Assembly (NCBI GenBank): GCA_963699525.1
Contig: CAVOUI010000013.1
Coordinates: forward strand, 124,001-188,000
Direction: 5' to 3'
Origin: SG8-41 sp963699525
GTDB lineage: Bacteria > Pseudomonadota > Gammaproteobacteria > Burkholderiales > SG8-41
Length of the DNA stretch: 64,000 bases
Within the stretch, counting starts at the first letter, position 1. Each line of letters starts with the position of its first letter. Of the stretch, positions 17,858-26,218 are shown in pieces. The notes under the pieces are model-generated. The model ran no database searches. It saw only the letters and a list, made by a program, of their open reading frames with translations, and had not been told where the DNA came from. The position numbers were made by a program, and so were the translations under genes.

Positions 17858-19246
17858 ATGAACAAGGTCTTTACATCTCCGCAGGACGCAATCGCGGACA
17901 TGTCCGATGGGGCGACGATTGCCATTGCCGGCTTCAGCGTGGCGCATCGCTTTGCGACGAGCCTGCTGCTTGCCCTGCGCGAAAAGGGCACGAAGAACCT
18001 GACCCTCGTCTGCAATTCGCTGGGCGATCCGGGCGCGACCCGCGGCCAGATCCTCGCCGAGAACAAGCAGGTGAAGAAGCTGATCGCGGCGTTTTCCGTC
18101 CGTCCCGGCACGCCCACGGCAAGCGAAGCGCAAATCGGGGCCGGGGAGATGGAGGTCGAGCTCGTCCCGCAAGGAATACTCGTCGAGCGCTGCCGCGCGG
18201 GCGGTGCGGGGATACCGGCCTTCTACTCGCCGACCAGCATCGGCACCGACCTGGTGAAGGGCCGGGAGATCCGCGAGTTCGACGGCAAGCCCCATGTCCT
18301 CGAGCACGCGATCCACGTCGATTACGCTTTTCTCAGGGGGCACCGGGCCGATCGGCTCGGCAACGTTCAGTTCCGCGGCGGCAGCCAGAATTTCAATCCG
18401 AGCTTCGCGAAGGCCGCGCGTGTGGCGATCGTGGAAGTGGACGAGATCGTGGAGCCCGGGGTCATTCCGCCGGAGCTCGTGGATCTCCCGGGCATTTTCG
18501 TCGCGCGCGTCGTCAAGACAACTCAGAAGTTCGAGCTCTGGCTGCGCCCGGAGCGGCGGCCTGCCGACCAGCCGCGCCTCTACAACGGCAAGCCGGGCCT
18601 GACGCGGCAGGGCATTGCGAAGAACGCCGCGCGGCTCGTCAGGGACGGGACCTACGTGAACCTGGGCGTCGGCATTCCCACGATGGTGTCGAACTATCTC
18701 GTCGACCGCGACGTCATCCTCCATGCCGAGAACGGCGTGCTGGGCTACGGCCGGATGCTGTCGGCGGAGGGCGAGGTCGATCCCGATATCTACAACGCCG
18801 CGGGCCAGTACGTCGCGCTGAAGCCTGGCGCGTCGTTCTTCGACAGCGTGACCTCGTTCGAGATGGCGCGCGGCGGCAGGATCCACACGGTGATCCTCGG
18901 TGCCTACGAGGTGGACCAGAGCGCGAGCGTCGCCAACTGGAGCACGGCGGACGCCAGACGCGGCGGCATCGGCGGCGCGATGGACCTCCTCTCGGGGAAA
19001 GGCGATCTCGTCATCGTGATGGAGCACACCGACAGCAAGGGCCGCCCCAAGCTGCGGAAGCAATGCACCTACCCCCTGACGGGGAAAGGCTGCGTCACTT
19101 ACGTCGTCACCGACCTCGCGCTGCTGCGCTGGGACGGCAAGCGGTTCGTGCTGGACGAGGTGGCGCCCGGCTTCACGCCGCAGGAAGTGATTGCTTTAAC
19201 GGAGATGGAGATCACGGCCGCGCAGGATGTTCGGACGATGGCGTAG
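17858..19246 (+). CDS. Fused alpha/beta 3-oxoacid (succinyl-CoA) CoA-transferase-like protein
   Basis: A 462-residue family I CoA-transferase with both subunits in one chain, as in SCOT and acetoacetate/acetate CoA-transferases. The alpha half (1-220) begins FTSPQDAIADMSDGATIAIAGF. The beta half carries NLGVGIPTMVSNY and the catalytic glutamate in HAENGVLGYG (Glu291, in the SENG-like motif). Family members return CoA from succinyl-CoA to acetoacetate or a related acid. ATG 17858 follows a GGGGAGCAG ribosome-binding region. The gene ends directly before a strong palindrome that can terminate transcription. Confidence 0.92.
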   Translation: MNKVFTSPQDAIADMSDGATIAIAGFSVAHRFATSLLLALREKGTKNLTLVCNSLGDPGATRGQILAENKQVKKLIAAFSVRPGTPTASEAQIGAGEMEVELVPQGILVERCRAGGAGIPAFYSPTSIGTDLVKGREIREFDGKPHVLEHAIHVDYAFLRGHRADRLGNVQFRGGSQNFNPSFAKAARVAIVEVDEIVEPGVIPPELVDLPGIFVARVVKTTQKFELWLRPERRPADQPRLYNGKPGLTRQGIAKNAARLVRDGTYVNLGVGIPTMVSNYLVDRDVILHAENGVLGYGRMLSAEGEVDPDIYNAAGQYVALKPGASFFDSVTSFEMARGGRIHTVILGAYEVDQSASVANWSTADARRGGIGGAMDLLSGKGDLVIVMEHTDSKGRPKLRKQCTYPLTGKGCVTYVVTDLALLRWDGKRFVLDEVAPGFTPQEVIALTEMEITAAQDVRTMA

Positions 19247-19248
19247 AA

Positions 19249-19297
19249 AAAGGTGTCAGGAACCTTTTTTGCGCGAAAAAAGGTTCCTGACACCTTT
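19249..19297. terminator. Perfect 22-bp inverted repeat, bidirectional terminator-like palindrome
   Basis: Arms 19249-19270 and 19276-19297 are exactly complementary over 22 bases around a 5-base GCGCG loop. Each arm has an A/T tract of six at the inner side and AAAGGTGTCAGGAACC outside. It begins 2 bases after the CoA-transferase stop and 9 bases before the stop of the convergent DUF2007 gene. Its position fits a shared terminator; its unusual perfection and the internal rather than trailing T-runs also fit a dispersed palindromic repeat. Confidence 0.7.
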
Positions 19298-19305
19298 ACG
19301 GCATC

Positions 19306-19623
19306 TCAAGCCGGGCGGCGGGTGCCGCACTTCCAGCACTGGGTGAACTGGCCTTCGAGCTGCTCGCCGCATTTCGGGCAGCGCCAGTTCTGGTCGCGAA
19401 ACTCGCGCGCGAGATCTCCGCGAAGGAAGGCCACCAGCAGCGCGTTCGCACGCTCGTACTGCGCGTCGTTCTCGATCCATACCGAGCAGAGGTCCACCGG
19501 CAGCTCGCCCCAGCCGCTCGTCAGGTATTCGCCGCGCACGACGGCGGCGATCCCGTTCGATTCGAGGAAGCCCTTGACGAGATGCGCTTCCGGCGCGTGC
19601 TTCGCGACGTGAATCTGCTTCAT
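19306..19623 (-). CDS. DUF2007 domain protein with C-terminal zinc ribbon
   Basis: A 105-residue protein. Residues 1-70 match the DUF2007 'putative signal transducing protein' fold (KQIHVAKHAPEAHLVKGFLESNGIAA, then VWIENDAQYERANALL). The C-terminus has a zinc-ribbon with Cys82/Cys85 (CPKC) and Cys96/Cys99 (CWKC). The DUF2007 domain is ACT/PII-like in shape and has no settled function. It lies 42 bases downstream of the amidase on the same strand, with a hairpin repeat between them. No partner gene suggests its role. Confidence 0.85.
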   Translation of the reverse strand: MKQIHVAKHAPEAHLVKGFLESNGIAAVVRGEYLTSGWGELPVDLCSVWIENDAQYERANALLVAFLRGDLAREFRDQNWRCPKCGEQLEGQFTQCWKCGTRRPA

Positions 19624-19639
19624 TTTCCCTCACCCCTGC

Positions 19640-19660
19640 CCCTCTCCCGAGCGGAGAGGG
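19640..19660. repeat. Hairpin repeat of the CCCTCACCCC...CTCTCCC type
   Basis: Between the amidase and the DUF2007 gene, CCCTCTCC (19640-19647) pairs with GGAGAGGG (19653-19660) around CGAGC. The preceding CCCTCACCCCTG adds to a pattern that recurs at 34759-34800. It may also weaken read-through between the two minus-strand genes. Confidence 0.55.
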
Positions 19661-19665
19661 AAGCC

Positions 19666-20949
19666 TTAGCTCACCAGTGCGCGGTGGACCCATTCCGCGC
19701 ACAGAAGCGTCTGGCCGTCCTTTCCCAGCGGGCCGGTGATCTGCGCGCCGATGGGAAGTCCTTGCGGGCCGCGGAACGCCGGAACCGAGACGGCCGGACA
19801 GTGCAGCACGGTCCAGCTCGCGCCGAAGACGGGATCCCCGGTCGAATCGAGCCCTTCCGGCGCCTCGCCCATCGCGCTCGGCGAGAGCAACGCGTCGTAG
19901 TCGCGGAAAATGTCTGCGAGGCGCGCGCGGCAGCGCTGCGCGATCGCCTGCGCATCCTCGTACTGCGCCCGCGTGACGCGGCCGCCGCCGAGAAGGCGTC
20001 CCATGAGGGTCTCCGAGATCAGCTCGGGAAAGCGCGTGCGCTCGTAGGCGAGCGCCCTGAACATCTCGTGGCTGCTGATCGCGTTCTGTACCTCGACCAG
20101 GCGTGCAAACTCGCCGTCGAGCGAAATTTCGGACATCCGGGCGCCGGCGCGCGCGAGCCGCGGCACGGCCTGCTCGAGCGCTTCCTGGGTCGGCCGGTCC
20201 GCTTGGCTCCAGTAGGGCGTGCGGCAGAAACCGATACGCGGCTTCAAGCCCGGCACCGATTCGAAGGAGGTCACGGGGGCGCCGCTCAATTCCTCGACGA
20301 GCAGCGCCGCGTCGGAGACGGTGCGCGTCAGCGTGCCCACGTGGTCGAACGAATCCGACAAGACCTTAAGTCCGGCGCGGTTGACGAGGCCGAAGCTCGG
20401 CTTGTAGCCCACCACCCCGCAGTACGCCGCGGGCCGGATCACGGAGGAAGTGGTCTGGGTACCGAAGGCGAGCGGCACCATCCAATCGGCAACCGCAGCG
20501 GCAGAACCTTGAGACGACCCGCCCGGCGTGTGCTTGAGGTTGTGCGGGTTGCGCGTCTTGCCCGGGAATCGCGTCGCGAACTCGGTGGTGACGGTCTTGC
20601 CGAGAATCACGCCCCCGAGCTCGCGCACCTGCGCGACGCACGCTGCGTCGCACGTCGTCCGGTTGCCGCGATAGATGGGCGAGCCGTACTCGGTGGGCAG
20701 GTCCGCAGTGTCGAGCACATCCTTCACCCCGAGCGGTATGCCGTGAAGGCGCGTGCGGCGGGGCTCCCTGTCGCGAGCGCGGGCCTGGCTGAGCGCGGCC
20801 TCGGGGTCGACGAAGGCCCACGCCCGCACGTCGCTTTCACGCTCACGGATGCGCTCGAGGCACGCCTGCACGAGCGCTTCGGACTTGAGCGTGCCGGCCG
20901 CGATGCGCGCAGCCGCGTCGGCGGCGGAGAGTTTGTTGAGAGCGTTCAT
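19666..20949 (-). CDS. Amidase (amidase-signature family)
   Basis: A 427-residue amidase-signature hydrolase. The catalytic lysine is Lys76 in IPLGVKDVLDT, and the signature GGSSQGSAAAVA starts at 143. The nucleophile serine should be Ser169 in GTQTTSSVIRPA. The usual residues before that serine are small (GG or AG); here they are TS, an unusual substitution near the oxyanion hole. ATG 20949 is preferred to upstream in-frame starts because homologues begin close to the LSAADAAARIAAGTLKSEAL helix. Relatives cleave carbon-nitrogen bonds of amides. It diverges from the ModA-like gene. Confidence 0.9.
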   Translation of the reverse strand: MNALNKLSAADAAARIAAGTLKSEALVQACLERIRERESDVRAWAFVDPEAALSQARARDREPRRTRLHGIPLGVKDVLDTADLPTEYGSPIYRGNRTTCDAACVAQVRELGGVILGKTVTTEFATRFPGKTRNPHNLKHTPGGSSQGSAAAVADWMVPLAFGTQTTSSVIRPAAYCGVVGYKPSFGLVNRAGLKVLSDSFDHVGTLTRTVSDAALLVEELSGAPVTSFESVPGLKPRIGFCRTPYWSQADRPTQEALEQAVPRLARAGARMSEISLDGEFARLVEVQNAISSHEMFRALAYERTRFPELISETLMGRLLGGGRVTRAQYEDAQAIAQRCRARLADIFRDYDALLSPSAMGEAPEGLDSTGDPVFGASWTVLHCPAVSVPAFRGPQGLPIGAQITGPLGKDGQTLLCAEWVHRALVS

Positions 20950-21053
20950 GAGAATCTTCGCGCCAATCGATTGCCGCGGATCCGGGCGCTCCATCTTAAA
21001 CCACCGGCACTTGGTGTTAAAGTTGCGCGCGGACCGGATGGAGGAGGGCGGGT

Positions 21054-21752
21054 GTGGCGGAGATACGCATACTGAGCGCAGGCGCGGCACAGGCCGTGGT
21101 GGAAACGATCGCCGCCGCCTACAAGAGCGAAACCGGAAACGGGGTGAGCGCCGAGTTCAGCGCGGTGGGAGCGATGAAGGCGCGCGTTCTCGCCGGCGAG
21201 CCGGTGGATATCATCGTGCTCACCCGCGCGCTGATCGACGAGCTCGCCGCATCTGGCCACGTTGCCGCCGGATCGCCCAGGGATCTCGGGACGGTTGCCA
21301 CCGGGATTGCCGTTCGCGCTGGCACGCCGCTGCCTGAAGTATCCGACGCCCGGAAGCTGCGGGCGAGCCTGCTGGCCGCGACGAAGGTGGTTTGCCCGGA
21401 TCCGGCCACAGCGACCGCTGGCAAGGCCGTCATGCAGGTCCTCGATCGGCTCGGCATCGTGGAGGACGTGCGGCCGCGGATGCAGTATTTTCCGAACGGC
21501 TACGCCGCCATGAAGTGGCTGGCGGAGAGCCGTGGCACGCGCGAGATGGGGATCACGCAGGTCACCGAGATCCTGCCCAACCCGGGTGTAGACTATGCCG
21601 GGCCGCTGCCCGGCGATCTGAAGTTCACGACGCTGTACTCGGCGGGGCTCGCCGCACGGTCGCAAAACATCGCGGCGGCGACCGATTTCATCGCGCGCCT
21701 GACCGCTCGCGCCGCGCGTCCGATCCTGGCGAAGGCCGGCTACGAATTCTAG
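21054..21752 (+). CDS. ModA-like substrate-binding domain protein without a signal peptide
   Basis: A 232-residue type II periplasmic-binding fold resembling molybdate-binding ModA: IRILSAGAAQAVVETIAAAYKSETG at the N-terminus, KARVLAGEPVDIIVLT, and the hinge region LPGDLKFTTLYSAGLAARS. It starts directly on the first beta strand (GTG 21054, GGAGGAGGG upstream) and lacks any export signal, so it should remain cytoplasmic. It heads an apparent operon with tctB, tctA, tctC, an MmgE/PrpD protein, a DUF1444 protein and an acyl-CoA dehydrogenase. A cytosolic ligand sensor or binding protein is a reasonable inference, not a demonstrated role. Confidence 0.8.
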   Translation: MAEIRILSAGAAQAVVETIAAAYKSETGNGVSAEFSAVGAMKARVLAGEPVDIIVLTRALIDELAASGHVAAGSPRDLGTVATGIAVRAGTPLPEVSDARKLRASLLAATKVVCPDPATATAGKAVMQVLDRLGIVEDVRPRMQYFPNGYAAMKWLAESRGTREMGITQVTEILPNPGVDYAGPLPGDLKFTTLYSAGLAARSQNIAAATDFIARLTARAARPILAKAGYEF

Positions 21753-21785
21753 ACTCCCGTCGGCGCAGGAAAGGAGAGGGCGAAG

Positions 21786-22256
21786 TTGGAGAAGGTCCAC
21801 ATCCAGACCGGTGACATCGTTTCCGGCGCTGTCCTGGCCGGGCTCGGCATCTTCATCATCGTCGAGGCGCGCGGCTGGGAGTACCTCGGCCCGGATGGCC
21901 CGGGGCCGGGATTCTTCCCGCTGTGGTACGGCATCTGCATGGTTGCGCTGTCGGTGCTGCTGGTGGCGACGACCTTGTGCGGCGCGCGAGCGCTGCCGGA
22001 CAAGCCGGTCAACTGGGGGGAGGTCGGCCGCGCGCTCGTGGCGTGGACCGGCCTCGCTCTCTGCGTGGGCCTGCTCAAGATTCTGGCTTCCTGCTGGCGT
22101 TCGGGACTGTTTACGTTCTTCCTCGTTGCGGTCATGTACCGCCGCCCGCTCGGCATCGGCGCTGGCGGTCTCGGCGGGCACGTCCGCCGGCTTCTATCTG
22201 CTGTTCCCGCATCGCTCCTCAACGTCGCGCTTCCCGTCGGCAGGCTCGGCTTCTAG
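21786..22256 (+). pseudogene. tctB: TctB-like small membrane subunit with four compensating frameshifts
   Basis: Frame 0 from TTG 21786 gives MEKVHIQTGDIVSGAVLAGLG and two membrane segments of TctB type. Inside it, expected TctB sequence appears in other frames: GFLLAFG (about 22085-22103, third frame) and ALAVSAGTSAGFYLLF (about 22158-22207, second frame), before frame 0 resumes as LLNVALPVGRLGF. Thus four single-base indels cancel in pairs and the start and stop frames agree. The annotated frame reads across 157 codons but is wrong in two stretches. TctB is the small four-helix subunit of the tripartite tricarboxylate transporter; tctA follows 4 bases later. Confidence 0.75.
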
Positions 22257-22260
22257 ACGG

Positions 22261-23763
22261 ATGGATGCATTCGGATACCTGCTGCACGGCTTCGCGGTTG
22301 CGCTCTCGCCGCTGAACCTCCTGTGGTGCTTCGTCGGCGGTCTTCCTCGGCACCGTGATCGGCATCCTGCCGGGGCTCGGGCCGGCGGCGACGATCGCCA
22401 TGCTGCTGCCGCTGACGTTCAAGATGGAACCGACCGGCGCGATCATCATGCTCGCCGGCATCTACTACGGCTCCAAGTACGGCGGCTCCACGACCTCGAT
22501 CCTGCTCAACGTGCCGGGTGAGTCGGCATCGGTCGTGACCTGCTTCGACGGCTACCAGATGGCCAAGCAGGGGCGCGGCGGGCCGGCGCTCGGCATCGCC
22601 GCGATCGCATCCTTTATCGCCGGCACCGTGGGCGTGGTGGGACTGATGCTGGTCGCTCCTCCGCTCGCGAAATTCGCGCTGTCCTTCAGCTCTCCCGAGT
22701 ATTTCGCGCTGATGTGCCTGGGCCTAGCGATGGTGGTGCTGCTCGCCGGCGAGTCGATGATGAAGGCGCTGCTTGCGATGCTGGTCGGGCTTTGGATTGC
22801 GGGCATGGGCACCGACCTGTTTACCGCCACCTCGCGCTTCACCTTCGGGAACGCGGAGCTGCTGGACGGCATCGACTTCGTGGTGGTCGCGATCGGCGTG
22901 TTCGCGCTCGGCGAAGTGCTCGGCAATCTGGAGGTCCGGCACGGATCGCAGATGCTGCCGGTCCCGAAGGGCCTGCGCAACCTGATGCCCACGTGGCAGG
23001 ACATCAAGGCCTGCCGGTTCGCGTTCGTGAATGGCTCGGTAATCGGCTTTCTGATCGGCGTGCTGCCCGGTGCCGGCTCGACCATCGCCTCCTTCATTTC
23101 CTACGGCATCGAGAAAGCGGTCTCGAAGCACCCCGAGAAGTTCGGGACCGGCGTGCCGGAGGGCGTGGCGGCACCCGAGGGCGCCAACAACTCGGAAACC
23201 GGCGGCGCGATGGTGCCGCTGCTCACCCTCGGCATTCCCGGCTCGGGCACGACTGCGATCCTGCTCGCCGCATTCATACTGTGGGGCCTCAGGCCCGGCC
23301 CGCTCATGATCCAGGACAACCCGACGCTGTTCTGGGGGCTGGTCGCGAGCATGTACATCGGCAACGTCATGCTGCTCGTTCTCAACCTGCCGCTGGTCCC
23401 GCTGTTCGCGCAGATCCTGCGGCTGCCGGCCTACATGCTCTACCCGGGATCTTCGGCATCTCGATCGTCGGGGTCTACAGCACGTCGAGCAGCCTGTTCG
23501 ACGCGTGGATGCTCGCCGCGTTCGGGCTGCTCGGCTACGCCATGAGGCGGCTCGAGTACCCGGCGGCGCCGCTCATCCTCGGATTCGTGCTCGGCGACAG
23601 CATGGAGCGGGCGCTGCGCCAGTCGCTGATGATGTCGCAGGGCGATCCGGCGATACTCGTGTCTAGACCGATCTCGGCGGTAATGCTAGCTTTGGCGGTC
23701 CTGATTCTGGTCGTGCCGCTGTTCAGGAAGGCCAACGCCTGGCGCGTTCGGGCGCTTACCTGA
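22261..23763 (+). pseudogene. tctA: TctA large permease subunit with two frameshifts
   Basis: Begins MDAFGYLLHGFAVALSPLNLLWCFVG at ATG 22261. An extra G at about 22339 breaks the frame before FLGTVIGILPGLGPAATIAM, which continues to about 23447. A missing base near the CCCGGG at 23444-23449 then moves the end (GISIVGVYSTSSSLFDAWML through LFRKANAWRVRALT) into another frame ending at 23763. The restored protein is about 500 residues with the TctA hallmarks GILPGLGPAATIAM, YGGSTTSILLNVPGE and GIPGSGTTAILLAA, about a dozen membrane helices. It is the main channel subunit working with TctB and the downstream TctC receptor. Confidence 0.8.
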
Positions 23764-23784
23764 GGTTCGTGACGACGCGGCGCA

Positions 23785-23817
23785 TCGACAGTGCTCAGGA
23801 CAGGTTCGTGCCCGTTC
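23785..23817. repeat. Degenerate copy of a TCGACAG-GCTC dispersed motif
   Basis: The gap between tctA and tctC contains TCGACAGTGCTCAGGACAGG followed by TTCGTGCCCGTTC. This resembles the TTCGACAGGCTCGGGGCGAACGG element at 49860-49883 in the same window. The similarity is partial, so a shared origin is only suggested. Confidence 0.35.
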
Positions 23818-23860
23818 ATTGGAAGGTCTTGCTCTTGGCAGGTATTTTCGAGGAGAAAAC

Positions 23861-24838
23861 ATGAAATCACGCTCAGCAGAAATCGTTGCAGTGCTCGCGC
23901 TGGCGCTCGCGGCGGTGCCGGTCTACGCGCAGGGCTTCAAGCCCACCAAGCCGATCGAGTTCGTGACCCATACCGGCCCGGGCGGGGGCGGCGATGTCTT
24001 CGCGCGCGGCATCTCGGCGGCGATGGAGAAGGAAAAGCTCCTCCCGGTGCGCATGCAGGTCGTGAATAAGACCGGGGGCGGCGTCATTGCCGCAATGTCC
24101 TACCTCGCGGAAAAGCACGGCGACACGCACACCATCGCGGTCTTTACCGGGCTGTGGTACACGAATCCGCTGATGCGCGCAGAGGCCAAGCTCAGCATGC
24201 ATGACCTGACGCCGGTGGTGCGGCTCGTGCTCGAGCCCGCCATGATCGCGGTCAAGTCCGATTCGCCCTACAAGTCGCTCAAGGAATTCATCGACGCCGC
24301 CAAGGCGAGTCCCGGCAAGCTCAAGCAGTCGGCGGGATCCATCGGCAGCCGGGACTGGGTCGTGCGCCAGCTCCTGATGAAGAACAGCGGGGCGAGCTGG
24401 GCATACATCTCGTTCCCGGGTGGCGGAGAGCGCATCGCCGCGCTGCTCGGCGGGCACGTCGACATGATGGTGATCGAGCCGCAGGAGGCGGGGGAGCACA
24501 TCCGGGCCGGCAACATGCGCGTGATTGCGCAGGTCGCCGAGAAGCGCCTGCCGGTGTTTCCCGACGTTCCGACGATTCAGGAAGCCGGATTCAACGTTCC
24601 CAACGTGCCGCAGGTCCGGGGAATCGTCGCTCCTCCCAATACGCCCGCGGACGTCGTCGCGTACTGGGAGGATGTGTTCGCGAAATTCGTGAAGACGCCG
24701 AGCTGGCAGAAATACCTGGCGGACAACCTGTTCGAGGACGGCTACCTGCGCAGCGCGGACCTGCGGAAGTTCGGGGTCCAGTTCGAGGATACGACCCGGA
24801 ACATCCTGAAGGAAGGCGGCGTCAAGGTCGTGCGCTAG
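23861..24838 (+). CDS. tctC: TctC/Bug family tripartite tricarboxylate receptor (3), linked to TctBA
   Basis: A 325-residue periplasmic receptor. The signal peptide (MKSRSAEIVAVLALALAAVPVYAQG) precedes FKPTKPIEFVTHTGPGGGGD, a glycine-rich variant of the Bug first strand, and the protein has VNKTGGGVIAAMSYLAEKHGD and the late EDTTRNILKEGGVKVVR tail. ATG 23861 follows AGGAG. Unlike the other two Bug genes here it directly follows tctB and tctA, so it is the cognate receptor of this transporter. Its glycine-rich ligand loop differs from Bug1 and Bug2, suggesting another ligand. MmgE/PrpD follows 4 bases downstream. Confidence 0.92.
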   Translation: MKSRSAEIVAVLALALAAVPVYAQGFKPTKPIEFVTHTGPGGGGDVFARGISAAMEKEKLLPVRMQVVNKTGGGVIAAMSYLAEKHGDTHTIAVFTGLWYTNPLMRAEAKLSMHDLTPVVRLVLEPAMIAVKSDSPYKSLKEFIDAAKASPGKLKQSAGSIGSRDWVVRQLLMKNSGASWAYISFPGGGERIAALLGGHVDMMVIEPQEAGEHIRAGNMRVIAQVAEKRLPVFPDVPTIQEAGFNVPNVPQVRGIVAPPNTPADVVAYWEDVFAKFVKTPSWQKYLADNLFEDGYLRSADLRKFGVQFEDTTRNILKEGGVKVVR

Positions 24839-24842
24839 GAAA

Positions 24843-26213
24843 ATGAACGCGCCGCCCGCGCAGTCGGTCGCGGAAATCCTCGCTGGAAAGGCTTTCGGGC
24901 TGCGCCCGGAGGCGGTCCCGGCCTCGGTGCGCGAGCGCGCGGAGCAGCTGCTGATCGACGTCGTAGGACTTTGCGTCGCGGCGCGCGGCACCGACTACAT
25001 ACAGGCGCTTGTCGCCGCCGTGGATCCGGGCGGCAGTTGCACGGCAATCGGCCACGCGGAGGCGTACGACGCCGGCACCGCGGCGCTCATCAACGGTACC
25101 GCCGCGCACGGCGAGGACTTCGACGACACTTTCGAAGGCGGGCCCGTGCACTCGAGCGCGGTGGTCATACCCGCGGTACTGGCCGCCTGCGAGCGTTTCG
25201 GGCGCGACGGGCGCGCCGCACTGGGCGGCATTGTCGCGGGTGTCGAGGCGACCTGCCGGCTGTCGATGGTCATTCCCAAGGCGATCCACAAGGCGGGGTT
25301 CCATCCCACGAGCGTGCTGGGAACGATCGGCGCCGCGCTTGCCGCCGCGAAGGCGATGGGGCTCGACCGCCGGCAGACGGTGGATGCACTCGGCATCGCC
25401 GGCAGCATGGCGGGCGGCATCATCGAGTACCTCGCCGAGGGCGCGTGGACCAAGCGCATGCATCCGGGCTGGGCGGCCCAGGCGGGCCTCGCCGCCGCGC
25501 GCCTGGGAAAAAGCGGATTTCTCGGGCCGCGCACGGTACTTGAGGGCAGCCACGGCCTGTTTCACGGCTTCGCCCGGTCGGTGGAGGGCGATTACGGCGT
25601 CCTGACCGAAGGCTTCGGGGAGAAGTGGTTCATGGACGCCATCACCTTCAAGCCCTACGCGACCGGCACCATGAATCAGCCGTATGTCGATTGCGCGCTG
25701 CGCCTGCGCTCGCGCGGCGTGCGCGCCGAGGACGTGAAGGACATCTTGTGCGAGACGGCCGAGGGCTACGTCCACCGCCTATGGGAGCCGCTCGCCTCCA
25801 AGCACCGCCCGGCGAACGCGTACGCCGCCAAGTTCAGCACGCCGTTCAACATCGCGGTGGCGTTTGTGACGGGCGGAGCAGGGCTCTCGGCCTTTACCGA
25901 GGCCACGGCCAAGGACGAGCGCATCCTCGCGCTGGCCTCGAAGGTGCAGTACGTCGTGGATCCGAAAAATCCGTACCCGAAGGCGTTCACCGGGCACATC
26001 CGCGTCACATTGAAGGATGGCCGCGCGCTCGAGGAGCGGCAGCCGCACATCCGGGGCGGGGCGCACGAGCCGCTCACCCGCGCGGAGATCGAAGCCAAGT
26101 TCCGCGGGAACTGCGGACACGGCGGGTGGCCGAAGGAGCGGGCGCAGCGGTTTCTCGACAGCGTCCCGGCGTTCTTCGACAGTCCCATCGACCTTTCGTT
26201 TGTTCGGGGTTGA
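24843..26213 (+). CDS. MmgE/PrpD family protein
   Basis: A 456-residue protein of the MmgE/PrpD family, whose members include 2-methylcitrate dehydratase, cis-aconitate decarboxylase and iminodisuccinate epimerase. Family segments are the N-terminal helical region ending RAEQLLIDVVGLCVAARG, the conserved NGTAAHGEDFDDTF, GFHPTSVLGTIGAALAAAK and SHGLFHGFARS. It is co-directional with and 4 bases from tctC, so it probably acts on the imported di- or tricarboxylate. There is no neighbouring prpBC, so a propionate role is unlikely. Confidence 0.9.
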   Translation: MNAPPAQSVAEILAGKAFGLRPEAVPASVRERAEQLLIDVVGLCVAARGTDYIQALVAAVDPGGSCTAIGHAEAYDAGTAALINGTAAHGEDFDDTFEGGPVHSSAVVIPAVLAACERFGRDGRAALGGIVAGVEATCRLSMVIPKAIHKAGFHPTSVLGTIGAALAAAKAMGLDRRQTVDALGIAGSMAGGIIEYLAEGAWTKRMHPGWAAQAGLAAARLGKSGFLGPRTVLEGSHGLFHGFARSVEGDYGVLTEGFGEKWFMDAITFKPYATGTMNQPYVDCALRLRSRGVRAEDVKDILCETAEGYVHRLWEPLASKHRPANAYAAKFSTPFNIAVAFVTGGAGLSAFTEATAKDERILALASKVQYVVDPKNPYPKAFTGHIRVTLKDGRALEERQPHIRGGAHEPLTRAEIEAKFRGNCGHGGWPKERAQRFLDSVPAFFDSPIDLSFVRG

Positions 26214-26218
26214 AAAGC

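Noticed and set aside
19249..19297. Transposon terminal inverted repeats or an attachment site
   Set aside because: The two arms are 5 bases apart with nothing between, no transposase or integrase is present, and flanking direct repeats are not seen.
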